Below are positions 7,271 through 14,978 of a DNA stretch of 17,685 nt, piece by piece. The stretch's first letter is position 1. Each line of letters starts with the position of its first letter. The notes beneath the pieces were generated by a model. It made no database searches. It was given only the letters and a program-made list of their open reading frames with translations, and had not been told where the DNA came from. Position numbers and translations under genes: made by a program. Source of the stretch: Bacillota bacterium (GTDB lineage: Bacteria > Bacillota_I > Bacilli_A > RFN20 > CAG-826); NCBI GenBank assembly GCA_023422095.1, contig JAEZSD010000065.1:1-17685 (forward strand), read 5' to 3'.

Positions 7271-8674
7271 TTACTCTAATGATTTTGCCTTTTTTCGAAC
7301 ATCATCAATGGTTCCAACATAGAGGAAAGCGACTTCTGGTAAGTCATCGGCTTTACCTTCTAATATTTCTTTAAAGCTTCGAACTGTATCTTCTCTTTTG
7401 ACAAAAATACCTTCGATTCCATTAAAGTGAGTGGCAACATGGAAGGGTTGAGAAAGGAAGTTTCTAATTTTACGAGCTCTTCCCACAATCTTTTTGTCTT
7501 CATCGGATAGTTCGTCCATACCGAGAATGGCGATGATGTCGCTTAATTCACGATATCTTTCGAGAGTCTCAATGACTTGACGAGCCACGCGATAATGTTC
7601 CTCACCAACGATATTCGGTTCAAGAGCGGTTGAGGTACTATTAAGTGGATCAACGGCAGGATATATACCTAAAGCAGCAGTGTTTCGATCCAAAACTGTT
7701 TTAGCATCAAGGTGGGAGAAAGCTGTTGCAGGAGCAGGATCGGTCAGATCATCAGCTGGAACATAAATGGCCTGAACTGATGTAATTGACCCATCTTTAG
7801 TGGAAGTGATTCTCTCTTGAAGCTGACCCATTTCAGTCGCTAATGTTGGTTGATATCCAACTGCACTTGGCATTCTGCCAAGCAAAGCAGAAACTTCACT
7901 ACCAGCTTGAGTGAAACGGAAAATGTTGTCGATGAAAAGCAAGACATCAGTGTGTTCATAATCGCGGAAATATTCCGCCATCGTTAAAGCAGATAGTCCC
8001 ACTCTCATACGAGCACCTGGTGGCTCGTTCATTTGACCGAAGCATAGAGCGGTTTTGCTCAGTACTCCTGATTCTTGCATCTCGCGATATAAGTCATTTC
8101 CTTCTCGGCTTCTTTCGCCAACACCAGCAAAGACAGATATGCCACCTTTTTCTTGGGCAATATTTCGCATTAATTCTTGAATTAAGACTGTTTTTCCAAC
8201 GCCTGCTCCACCAAATAGACCAATTTTACCTCCACGAATATAGGGGCAAAGTAAATCGATTACTTTAATTCCGGTTTCAAAAATCTCGGTTTTAACTGAT
8301 TGATCTTTTAGTTTTGGAGGGTTACGGTGAATTGACATTTTCTTAACGTCTTCAGGAGCGGGTAGTCCATCAATTGGTTCTCCTAAAACATTAAACATAC
8401 GTCCTAAGGTTTTCGTACCTACGGGAACAGTAATTGGACTTTCTGTAGAAATCACTTCTTGTCCACGGACCAAACCTTCGGTTGGGCCCATTGAAACAGC
8501 GCGAACGACATCACCGCCGACATGCTGAGCGACTTCCACTACTAATCTGTTGCCATCTTTCAAGGGAATTTCCAAAGCAGTTAAAAGTTCTGGCAAATTT
8601 TCATTTTGAAATTTGACGTCTACAATTGGGCCAATAACTTGACTAATTTTTCCTTTGATAAGTTTCTTTTCCAT
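7271..8674 (-). CDS. atpD: F-type ATP synthase beta subunit
   Basis: This 467-residue catalytic subunit of F1 holds the ATP synthesis/hydrolysis site. The Walker A motif GGAGVGKT is at 155-162, the general-base Glu in GVGERSREGND at about residue 187, the Walker B strand VLLFIDNIFRF at about 244-254, and the adenine-contact Tyr in LGIYPAVDP at 338. DELSDED matches the conserved DELSEED lever. GGAGGAAA stands a few bases before the ATG. Around residues 330-350 the sequence reads LDRNTAALGIYPAVDPLNSTST. From memory of the family, positions 334, 345 and 349 are usually Glu, Asp and Arg, so this stretch is somewhat divergent. It sits between atpG and atpC in the normal order. Confidence 0.98.
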   Translation of the reverse strand: MEKKLIKGKISQVIGPIVDVKFQNENLPELLTALEIPLKDGNRLVVEVAQHVGGDVVRAVSMGPTEGLVRGQEVISTESPITVPVGTKTLGRMFNVLGEPIDGLPAPEDVKKMSIHRNPPKLKDQSVKTEIFETGIKVIDLLCPYIRGGKIGLFGGAGVGKTVLIQELMRNIAQEKGGISVFAGVGERSREGNDLYREMQESGVLSKTALCFGQMNEPPGARMRVGLSALTMAEYFRDYEHTDVLLFIDNIFRFTQAGSEVSALLGRMPSAVGYQPTLATEMGQLQERITSTKDGSITSVQAIYVPADDLTDPAPATAFSHLDAKTVLDRNTAALGIYPAVDPLNSTSTALEPNIVGEEHYRVARQVIETLERYRELSDIIAILGMDELSDEDKKIVGRARKIRNFLSQPFHVATHFNGIEGIFVKREDTVRSFKEILEGKADDLPEVAFLYVGTIDDVRKKAKSLE

Positions 8675-8686
8675 CGTTGTTTCCTC

Positions 8687-9538
8687 CTATAGAGCTTTCG
8701 CTGAAGCGACAATTTCCGTGATTTCTTGGGTGATTGAGGCTTGGCGAGCTTTATTAAATTCGATATGTAAATTATCTAATAATTCCTCGGCGTTTTCGGT
8801 GGCGTTTTCCATAGCGTTTCTACGAGCGGCATGCTCGCACACTTCTGACTCTAACAATTTGCTATACACGATTGTTTTCAGATAAAGGGGAAGAAGGCTG
8901 TCCACCAGTTTTTGAGGTGTAGGCTCCAAAATTGGAGCAAATCCTAATTCACTATTCTCTTCGGGCTTCTTCACCGGGAGAATAATGACGTCTTTAGCGA
9001 GAAAGACGAAAGAGTTTTTAAAGGACGAATAAATAAGATGAATTTCTTGATATTGACCACTGGTAAAATGTTCAATGACAAACTTTACCAATTGGCGAAT
9101 GATTGTTTGATCAGAAATCGAATGATAAGTCGAAAAATCTTCAATTAAAGTGAATATCCCATCTTCAAAATGACTGAGTCCTTTTTTACCTAAGATTATG
9201 GCTTCATCACTTGGTTTTAATGAAACATCTGCTAGTTTAAAAATATTCGTATTGTATGCTCCGCATAGTCCTAATGTTGAAGAGACAATAATATATAGAT
9301 TCTTGCCGTTTTTTGATTCTAATTTAGAATCTATTAAGGGGTTTTTGACTTTATTAGCAAATTTCAAAACATCCGAGGTGATATTTTCAATTTCAGAAGA
9401 ATAGGTTCGATTAATGAACATTTTATTCTTCCATTTCTTGAGTTTCACACTCGAGACAAGTTTCATCGCGCTGGTTACTTTTAAAGCGCCATTAACTGTT
9501 TTGATTCGTTGTTTGATTCGATTAATTTGCTGAGACAT
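8687..9538 (-). CDS. atpG: F-type ATP synthase gamma subunit
   Basis: This 283-residue central rotor shaft couples c-ring rotation to beta catalysis. Both coiled-coil ends show the family signatures: N-terminal INRIKQRIKTVNGALKVTSA followed by MKLVSS, and C-terminal ARRNAMENATENAEELLDNL followed by NKARQASITQEITEIVAS. The middle Rossmann-like part is more variable (LYIIVSSTLGLCGAYN). The length is close to the E. coli protein (287). The gap to the atpA stop is six bases and the ribosome site is weak, so expression probably depends on coupling to atpA. The start ATG gives MSQQINRIKQR, in line with the family start. Confidence 0.96.
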   Translation of the reverse strand: MSQQINRIKQRIKTVNGALKVTSAMKLVSSVKLKKWKNKMFINRTYSSEIENITSDVLKFANKVKNPLIDSKLESKNGKNLYIIVSSTLGLCGAYNTNIFKLADVSLKPSDEAIILGKKGLSHFEDGIFTLIEDFSTYHSISDQTIIRQLVKFVIEHFTSGQYQEIHLIYSSFKNSFVFLAKDVIILPVKKPEENSELGFAPILEPTPQKLVDSLLPLYLKTIVYSKLLESEVCEHAARRNAMENATENAEELLDNLHIEFNKARQASITQEITEIVASAKAL

Positions 9539-9544
9539 ATTGCT

Positions 9545-11056
9545 TTATTTTTCTTTTGTGATGGCGAAATATTCTTCAATCGAAGAATGAAGTTTGCTCT
9601 CTATTTCTGGTTTAATAATTTTGTCATTATCAATCGCTTTAAGCAATTCCTTGTGGCTTGTTTCAATGTAGTGATAACTGTCAGTGAGAACATGTTGGAC
9701 TTGATGGGGATCAATCTGATCCAAATAGCCATGTTTAGCGATGAATAAATCAAATATTTGATGAGACAACGAATAGGGCTGATATTGATTTTGTCTTAAG
9801 ACACGCATTAATACTTCTCCATGTTTTAACACTTTTAAGGTGCTAGCATCTAAGTCGCTGCCAAATTGAGCAAAACTCTTCATTTCGGAGAAGTTCGCCA
9901 ATTCAATTTTTAATGATCTCGTCACTTGTTTCATCGCGCCAAATTGAGCATCTCCACCAACACGAGAAACTGAGAACCCACTATCAATAGCTGGTCGTTG
10001 CCCAGCGTTAAATAAATCGGTGTTCAAAAAGATTTGTCCATCGGTAATTGATATTACGTTAGTAGGAATATAGGCCGAGATATCACCGGACTGAGTTTCG
10101 ACGATTGGAAGAGCGGTAAGGGATCCTCCACCATATTTTTTGTCGAGTTTGCATGCTCTTTCTAATAAACGACTGTGGAGATAGAAAACATCGCCTGGGT
10201 AAGCCTCTCTTCCGGGAGAACGTTTTAGAAGCAAGGATAGCGCTCGATAACTAACGGCGTGTTTGCTTAAATCATCATAGATGATAAGGACATCTTTGCC
10301 CTGGTGCATCCATTCTTCTCCAATCGCACATCCGGCATAAGGAGCGATGTATAGTAAAGGGGCTGGCTCGCTTGCTGTTGCAGCGAGAACAACGGTGTAG
10401 TCCATGGCGTTATATTTTTTTAAGCGGTCGACAATTTGAGCAACGGTTGAATTTTTTTGGCCAATCGCTACATAAATGCACAAAACACCCTTATCTTTTT
10501 GATTGATAATCGTGTCGATAGCAATTGCAGTTTTTCCGGTTTGACGATCACCAATAATCAGTTCTCGTTGGCCTCGTCCAATAGGAATCATTGAATCAAT
10601 AGCTTTGATACCAGTTTCCAAAGGAGTATTGACACTCTCACGCATGATAACTCCTGGAGCAATCACTTCAATAGGGCGATGCTTGGTAGTTTTAATTTCA
10701 CCAAGACCATCAATCGGTTGCCCAAGAGAGTTGACTACTCGACCGAGCATTTCATCACCGACAGGGACTTCCATCACTTCTTTAGTTCGCTTAACAGTGT
10801 CTCCTTCTTTAATTAAAGAATCATCACCTAAAAGAACGACTCCAACTTGGTCGGTTTCTAAATTCATCACCATTCCGTAAATGTCATGTGGGAATAAGAG
10901 CAGTTCACCAAGCATTGCTTGATCAAGACCGTATACAATAGCGATACCATCCCCCACTGATACAACAACCCCCACATCACTACTTTCAACTTCGTGATGG
11001 TAATTCTTGATTTGTTCTTTTATAAGAGCACTAATTTCATTCGCATTAATTTTCAT
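9545..11056 (-). CDS. atpA: F-type ATP synthase alpha subunit
   Basis: This 503-residue non-catalytic nucleotide-binding subunit of F1 alternates with beta. The P-loop GDRQTGKTA is at 169-177. The arginine-finger region SVSRVGGDAQ is present, preceded by RPAIDSGF where many relatives read RPAINVGL. A strong AGGAGG site lies nine bases before the ATG. The start codon lies 11 bases inside the atpH coding end, so the two genes are translationally coupled. The C-terminal helical region ends in EEYFAITKEK at a normal length. Confidence 0.98.
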   Translation of the reverse strand: MKINANEISALIKEQIKNYHHEVESSDVGVVVSVGDGIAIVYGLDQAMLGELLLFPHDIYGMVMNLETDQVGVVLLGDDSLIKEGDTVKRTKEVMEVPVGDEMLGRVVNSLGQPIDGLGEIKTTKHRPIEVIAPGVIMRESVNTPLETGIKAIDSMIPIGRGQRELIIGDRQTGKTAIAIDTIINQKDKGVLCIYVAIGQKNSTVAQIVDRLKKYNAMDYTVVLAATASEPAPLLYIAPYAGCAIGEEWMHQGKDVLIIYDDLSKHAVSYRALSLLLKRSPGREAYPGDVFYLHSRLLERACKLDKKYGGGSLTALPIVETQSGDISAYIPTNVISITDGQIFLNTDLFNAGQRPAIDSGFSVSRVGGDAQFGAMKQVTRSLKIELANFSEMKSFAQFGSDLDASTLKVLKHGEVLMRVLRQNQYQPYSLSHQIFDLFIAKHGYLDQIDPHQVQHVLTDSYHYIETSHKELLKAIDNDKIIKPEIESKLHSSIEEYFAITKEK

Positions 11057-11597
11057 GGAAGCGATCCTCCTTTCCTAAAAGGCTACGTTTTATTTTTTCG
11101 ATTTTTCCGCTGATTGATCCGTCGTAGATACGGCTGTTGATTAAGACTTTCACACCACCGACAAGGCTCGGATCGATTCGATTGGTTAATTCAACAGAAC
11201 ATTTTTCTAATTGGGCAATTTTTTCTTCGATTCGGTTTTTATCATTTTCGGCAATAGGGACAGTAGAATAGAGAATTCCTTCCTTTATGCCTCGATGCTC
11301 ATTGCAATAGGAATTGAAACTATCAAAAATGTCTAATATGAATGTCGCTCGATTATTCCGACAAATGACTTTTAAGAAATTTTTAATATCTTCATCAATG
11401 CCGGGAAAATTATTATCAATGACTTTCATTCTGTCATCTAAAGTTAGAAAAGACGAATCAAGAACAGTGATAAAATCAGCATTTTCTTTTAAAATGCTTT
11501 TTAAATCTTTGACTTCCTTTTGTCGTTTTTCAACAATGTCTTGTTCTTTGGACAAAGAGAATAAAGCTAATCCATAAGATGCCGCAATTTCATTCAT
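11046..11597 (-). CDS. atpH: F-type ATP synthase delta subunit
   Basis: This 183-residue peripheral-stalk subunit joins F1 (alpha N-termini) to the b-subunit dimer. It starts MNEIAASYGLALFSLSKE, matching the family's A-x-x-YA-x-AL-F N-terminus. Its C-terminal domain has the conserved VELTNRIDPSLVGGVKVLIN stretch (about 135-154), the best signature of the family. The rest is helical and poorly conserved, as usual. It begins one base after the atpF stop and overlaps the atpA start by 11 bases. Confidence 0.94.
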   Translation of the reverse strand: MNEIAASYGLALFSLSKEQDIVEKRQKEVKDLKSILKENADFITVLDSSFLTLDDRMKVIDNNFPGIDEDIKNFLKVICRNNRATFILDIFDSFNSYCNEHRGIKEGILYSTVPIAENDKNRIEEKIAQLEKCSVELTNRIDPSLVGGVKVLINSRIYDGSISGKIEKIKRSLLGKEDRFHEN

Positions 11598-11598
11598 A

Positions 11599-12147
11599 CT
11601 AATTTAATTTCTCAATAAAATCCTCTGCCAGTTTGGCGTTATCTTTTTCGTTTACTTCGCGCTTGAGAATTTCTTTGCTGGCTGCTAGAGCGACAGTCAC
11701 CATCTCGCGGCGAATTTCTTCTAAAGATTCCTCTTTCGATTTTTGAATATCCAACTCCGCGTCTTTTTTGAGTTTTACGATATTAAATTTGGTTTCTTCT
11801 TCAAGAAGTTGTCTCTCATATATAGCTTTTTTGTTTGCGTCGCTGATGATGCGAGAGGCTTCTTTTTTGCTAGAAAGAATGGCTTCGTAAGATTGCTCGA
11901 GATTTTGCTTTGCGAGGGCTTTATCTTTTTGACTATCTGAAATGTTGCTTTCAATATAGTCCGCTCTCTTTTTTAGCATTTTCTTAACTGGCTTATAGGC
12001 GACAAAAAAGACAACCAAAATGAGAACCACTAAGGAGCATAACTGGACAACAAGAGAGGGCCAAGGAGGAATTAATCTATCGTCAATATCATTGAATAGA
12101 TCCCCTAGGTCTCCACTGAGAACTAATATTCCGATGTAATCATTCAT
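11599..12147 (-). CDS. atpF: F-type ATP synthase b subunit
   Basis: This 182-residue stator subunit has an N-terminal stretch of about 28 residues ending in DDRLIPPWPS, one membrane helix (about 31-50, VVQLCSLVVLILVVFFVAYK), and then a long charged coiled coil (KPVKKMLKKRADYIESNIS onward) reaching up to delta. AAGGAG stands eight bases before the ATG. Mycoplasma b subunits are often lipoproteins with an N-terminal lipobox Cys; this one has no lipobox, so it is of the ordinary membrane-anchored type. It sits between atpE and atpH in canonical order. Confidence 0.94.
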   Translation of the reverse strand: MNDYIGILVLSGDLGDLFNDIDDRLIPPWPSLVVQLCSLVVLILVVFFVAYKPVKKMLKKRADYIESNISDSQKDKALAKQNLEQSYEAILSSKKEASRIISDANKKAIYERQLLEEETKFNIVKLKKDAELDIQKSKEESLEEIRREMVTVALAASKEILKREVNEKDNAKLAEDFIEKLN

Positions 12148-12162
12148 GACAAAAACTCCTTT

Positions 12163-12375
12163 TTAACCGAGGAAAATACAAAGAATTGAGACAAGAAGCG
12201 AATAAATCGCGGTTGTTTCAACAAGGGCACAAGCCAAAATCATACTATTACGAAGTGTTTTGGCGGCTTCGGGATTGCGAGAAATACCATCAATAGCGCG
12301 GGAACAAACCCAGGCTTCTCCAATTGCGCTAGGAATAACGCCCCAAATCGCGATGGCTGCTGCAATAATGTTCAT
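12163..12375 (-). CDS. atpE: F-type ATP synthase c subunit (probable Na+-binding ring)
   Basis: This 70-residue, two-helix proteolipid forms the rotor ring in the membrane. The polar loop SRNPEA (32-37) is the family signature, and the ion carboxylate is Glu53 in LVETTAIYSL. Aligned by eye to Ilyobacter/Fusobacterium c subunits, Glu20 falls at the TM1 position 32 (Gln in I. tartaricus, Glu in F. nucleatum). Thr54, Thr55 and Tyr58 fall at 66, 67 and 70, giving a Na+-type, two-carboxylate motif. The TM1 packing motif GxGxGxG is mostly lost: the corresponding residues are Val13, Pro15, Ala17 and Gly19. The protein is short at the N-terminus. AAAGGAGGT is an excellent ribosome site, as expected for the most abundant subunit. 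Na+ specificity is a prediction. Confidence 0.95.
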   Translation of the reverse strand: MNIIAAAIAIWGVIPSAIGEAWVCSRAIDGISRNPEAAKTLRNSMILACALVETTAIYSLLVSILCIFLG

Positions 12376-12378
12376 ATG

Positions 12379-13137
12379 TTATTTACCTCCTTTCCTAATT
12401 AGTTTCACATCAGAAGACAAAATTTCGTCTTCATCGGGAATTTCTTGACCAATAAAAATTGTGGTCAAAGAAATGAAAATCATAGTTTGAATTAATGCCG
12501 AGAATAAATCGAAATAGAGGTGGAGAATTGGAGCAATAAGAGGAGCAATAAAGATTCCGCTCCAATCTCCAGGGATAAAATTTCCAAAAATCATAGTCGA
12601 TAAGCTTTCCAAAGAATAGTAGACGATATTCATTAAGACATAACCCGAAAGAGCGTTGCCAAATAAACGGAGAGTTAATGATAATAACGGTGCCCACATT
12701 GACAAGAGATTAATGGGCAAGAAAACAGGAAATGGTTCAACATATCTTTTAAAATATCGCCACTTAGTATATCTAATAGAAGTTAAATGAATAGCGAAGA
12801 ATGATATTAAGCCAAGTGATAAAGGAACCGCCATATTTGTAGTTGGTGAAGGCAATCCAGTTAATCCAAAAATAAATGATAAAAATAGATAAACAGCAAT
12901 GGCCATGATGAAACCACCAAAGCCCGACAATTTGGTTCCAATCAAATCCTTAGTAAAGTTATCAAAGAACTCAACTCCGATTTCAGCAAGAAAAAGCAAA
13001 CCTTTTGGCTTTTTCAAAGGATCATGAAAATGGGCCATGATGCCAATCACAATCGAAAGGATAATAATGATACCCATTACGATTAAAGAGGACATAACCT
13101 CAGCTGTAATTTCAAACTTAAAAAAGTTATCGAACAT
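12379..13137 (-). CDS. atpB: F-type ATP synthase a subunit
   Basis: This 252-residue stator channel protein carries the two ion half-channels. The essential arginine is Arg157 in SLTLRLFGNALSGYVLM (153-169), the most conserved part of the family. Several long hydrophobic segments are visible (about 15-35, 73-93, 103-119, 147-175 and 207-229). The penultimate helix carries Gln217 in LFSALIQTMIFISL, matching the conserved Gln on the last helices. AAGGAAA lies upstream of the ATG, and the start lies 11 bases inside the upstream AtpI-like gene. The C-terminal tail is acidic then basic (PDEDEILSSDVKLIRKGGK). Confidence 0.96.
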   Translation of the reverse strand: MFDNFFKFEITAEVMSSLIVMGIIIILSIVIGIMAHFHDPLKKPKGLLFLAEIGVEFFDNFTKDLIGTKLSGFGGFIMAIAVYLFLSFIFGLTGLPSPTTNMAVPLSLGLISFFAIHLTSIRYTKWRYFKRYVEPFPVFLPINLLSMWAPLLSLTLRLFGNALSGYVLMNIVYYSLESLSTMIFGNFIPGDWSGIFIAPLIAPILHLYFDLFSALIQTMIFISLTTIFIGQEIPDEDEILSSDVKLIRKGGK

Positions 13138-13534
13138 CAGATGTTTCCTTCTTCTGTAAAACAGTCAAAATCAAAAGGACAATTAATGGGTATAGATATC
13201 CGCCAACAAGAGAAAAGATATTAAAGATTTGGACATTTTGCTCATAAGATAGCCACCCAACCAACACAATAGTTGAAGCAAGAATTATGAAACGAGATAC
13301 CGTGACAATAATGTTGCCGATTCCTTTTGAGTTTTTCTTGGCTTTTTGTTCAAGTAAACCCAATGCAAAATAACCGACGATATTGATGCACGCTCCGAGG
13401 ATTAATCCGAGGGGTATATCAAGGTGACCGATGAAAAACAAGAAAGTGAGAGCGATAGTGAAAAGGACTAAGAGAATTAACGAACAAATAGTCACACGAA
13501 AATAGATATTTAGTTTATTAAATCTCTCTTTCAT
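13127..13534 (-). CDS. AtpI-like small membrane protein (ATP synthase operon, first Fo-region gene)
   Basis: This 135-residue protein has four predicted membrane helices (about 14-36, 41-60, 73-94 and 107-126), a charged QKAKKNSKG loop between helices 2 and 3, and a short cytoplasmic tail. Position, size and topology fit AtpI, which precedes atpB in many bacteria and is proposed to help c-ring assembly or Mg2+ supply. The sequence itself carries no motif I can tie firmly to AtpI, so the call rests mainly on context. It starts two bases after the phosphofructokinase stop with a weak ribosome site and overlaps atpB by 11 bases. Confidence 0.7.
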   Translation of the reverse strand: MKERFNKLNIYFRVTICSLILLVLFTIALTFLFFIGHLDIPLGLILGACINIVGYFALGLLEQKAKKNSKGIGNIIVTVSRFIILASTIVLVGWLSYEQNVQIFNIFSLVGGYLYPLIVLLILTVLQKKETSDVR

Positions 13535-13536
13535 TT

Positions 13537-14748
13537 TTATTCTTTTGCTTTAATCCTCTTTAAGCGAGTGACTTCGGCGATTCCGTCTTTACATTTAAGA
13601 GTTACCTCGCCCTCAATTAATGGGGAAAGGTATTCGCGGAATTCTTCTGACATGCGAGTGTTATCCACGACCATTGAATCAGGAATGCGAGCTTCTGCAT
13701 TGGCGACTTTGTTTAAATCGGCCAATTCATAATTAATGATATAAGGATGAGTAGAAATTCTTTTGAAAACCACCATTTGTCCGGTAATGCCTTGCAAAGC
13801 GGTTTGAACAGCAATTTCGCCAGTACGAACGGCTTCATTTCGATCAGTTAAGGAAATAAAAGCGGGGAATGCTCTCTGAGTAAGTGAAAGTTCGACTGAA
13901 CGAGTGGGAATATTTAAACGATCTTCGACAATATTGCATAAGTCAGCGGCGGCTCCACCTAATTGAGCATGGCCAAATCCATCTACTCGAACGCGTGACA
14001 TATCGCGTGGAAAGACAATTCCTTCGGAGATAGCAACTAGAGCGTATCCTTTTTCTTCGTAAACTTTTTTGACATCGACCAAGAATTGCTCAAGATCGAA
14101 TGGGCGTTCTGGAATATAAAATAAATGAGGTCTTGTATCTTCAGGAAGTAAATCTGGGGCAGCGGTTAACCATCCAGCGTTTCGTCCCATAATTTCGATT
14201 ATGTGAATTTTTCCTTTTTTGAAACACTTGGCATCCATAGCAAATCCATTGATTGCATTGATGACAAATTTGGCTGCGCTGGGGAAACCTAACGAGTGAT
14301 CAGTACACGCTAAATCATTATCGATTGTTTTTGGAACACCGACGACAATCATATCTAAACCGAGTTCTTTAACTAATAAAGATAGTTTGTTACAGGTATC
14401 CATCGAATCGTTTCCACCATTGACGAAAACATATTTAATGTGATGTTTTTTGAGGTTTTCAATAATTTTTAAATATATTGAATCATGGAAATCCTTTGGT
14501 AGTTTTCTTCTTGTGGTGCCCAATATCGATCCTGGTGTTTGAAGAAGTAATTCAATTTGCTCACTGTCTTCTAAACCTAGATCAATGAGATCGTCATCAA
14601 TAAGTCCCTCAATACCATGCTGGGAACCATAGATGTGATCAATGAGATCGGGATGCCTTTTTCCTTCGAGAATCGCTCCATATAAAGAGGAGTTGATTAC
14701 TGAAGTTGGTCCTCCTGATTGAATGTATACCATGTTTTTATTTTCCAT
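13537..14748 (-). CDS. Diphosphate--fructose-6-phosphate 1-phosphotransferase (PPi-dependent phosphofructokinase)
   Basis: This 403-residue glycolytic enzyme phosphorylates fructose 6-phosphate with pyrophosphate, reversibly, sparing ATP. The nucleotide-site motif is GGNDS (111-115): the Asp at the fourth position, where ATP enzymes have Gly (GGDGS), blocks ATP binding. The next motif is PKTIDND (139-145), with the Lys that marks PPi-linked enzymes in place of the ATP-type Gly. MGRNAGW (187-193) contacts the sugar phosphate. The length fits the PPi and long-type PFK groups rather than the 320-residue ATP-type PfkA. The ATG at 14748 has AAAGGA upstream; a second in-frame ATG at 14733 lacks one. 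It leads the operon, only two bases before the AtpI-like gene, and probably shares its promoter with all the atp genes. Confidence 0.9.
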   Translation of the reverse strand: MENKNMVYIQSGGPTSVINSSLYGAILEGKRHPDLIDHIYGSQHGIEGLIDDDLIDLGLEDSEQIELLLQTPGSILGTTRRKLPKDFHDSIYLKIIENLKKHHIKYVFVNGGNDSMDTCNKLSLLVKELGLDMIVVGVPKTIDNDLACTDHSLGFPSAAKFVINAINGFAMDAKCFKKGKIHIIEIMGRNAGWLTAAPDLLPEDTRPHLFYIPERPFDLEQFLVDVKKVYEEKGYALVAISEGIVFPRDMSRVRVDGFGHAQLGGAAADLCNIVEDRLNIPTRSVELSLTQRAFPAFISLTDRNEAVRTGEIAVQTALQGITGQMVVFKRISTHPYIINYELADLNKVANAEARIPDSMVVDNTRMSEEFREYLSPLIEGEVTLKCKDGIAEVTRLKRIKAKE

Positions 14749-14780
14749 ATATTAATTTTCCTTTGTTCTTACTAGGTAAT

Positions 14781-14809
14781 ATTATCCTAATATTCTAGTC
14801 AAATTTCAA
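14781..14809 (-). promoter_or_regulatory. Predicted promoter of the PFK-ATP synthase operon
   Basis: On the minus strand, TTGAAA (14809-14804) and GATAAT (14786-14781) are separated by exactly 17 bases, each matching consensus at five of six positions. The leader would be about 26 bases. No other gap of useful size occurs before atpC, so this probably drives all ten genes. Confidence 0.65.
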
Positions 14810-14838
14810 TATTTATTGGTCAAAAGAGGCAATAAAGA

Positions 14839-14864
14839 GAAAGAGAAATATAAATTTTTCTTTC
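14839..14864. repeat. AT-rich inverted repeat between divergent promoters
   Basis: GAAAGAGAAA and TTTTTCTTTC pair over ten bases with one G-T mismatch around a six-base centre TATAAA. It sits between the divergent PFK and nucleoside kinase promoters. It could be a regulator site, or a chance result of the purine-rich composition. Confidence 0.25.
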
Positions 14865-14913
14865 CTCATAAATCTCTCATTTAATGTGGTAAAACCAAAA
14901 TTGATTATTTTAT

Positions 14914-14942
14914 TTGCATAATAACGGCGTCCCATATAAAAT
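14914..14942 (+). promoter_or_regulatory. Possible promoter of the nucleoside kinase gene
   Basis: TTGCAT (14914-14919), a 17-base spacer and TAAAAT (14937-14942) form a candidate. The -10 matches at five of six positions but the -35 at only three, so this is tentative. The gene itself has a near-perfect AGGAGG at 14966-14971, seven bases before its ATG. Confidence 0.35.
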
Positions 14943-14961
14943 CAATGTGCTAGTTTTATAT
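14934..14961. repeat. Inverted repeat overlapping the kinase -10 and abutting its ribosome site
   Basis: ATATAAAA (14934-14941) and TTTTATAT (14954-14961) are perfect 8-base inverted copies separated by 12 bases. The left arm overlaps the predicted -10 and the right arm ends five bases before AGGAGG. It may be an operator, or, if transcription starts further upstream, a weak leader hairpin. Confidence 0.3.
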
Positions 14962-14978
14962 ACTTAGGAGGCAATAAT

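Noticed and set aside
12431..12697. Minus-strand open frame of 88 codons within atpB
   Set aside because: It is an out-of-frame shadow of the a subunit with skewed composition (rich in Phe, Tyr and Ser) and no start signal.
13537..14748. ATP-dependent 6-phosphofructokinase (PfkA)
   Set aside because: GGNDS and PKTIDND carry the Asp and Lys of PPi-type enzymes, and the protein is longer than typical PfkA.
14749..14978. A riboswitch or small RNA in the 230-base divergent region
   Set aside because: I found only promoters and two AT-rich inverted repeats, with no conserved aptamer core or GC-rich stem.
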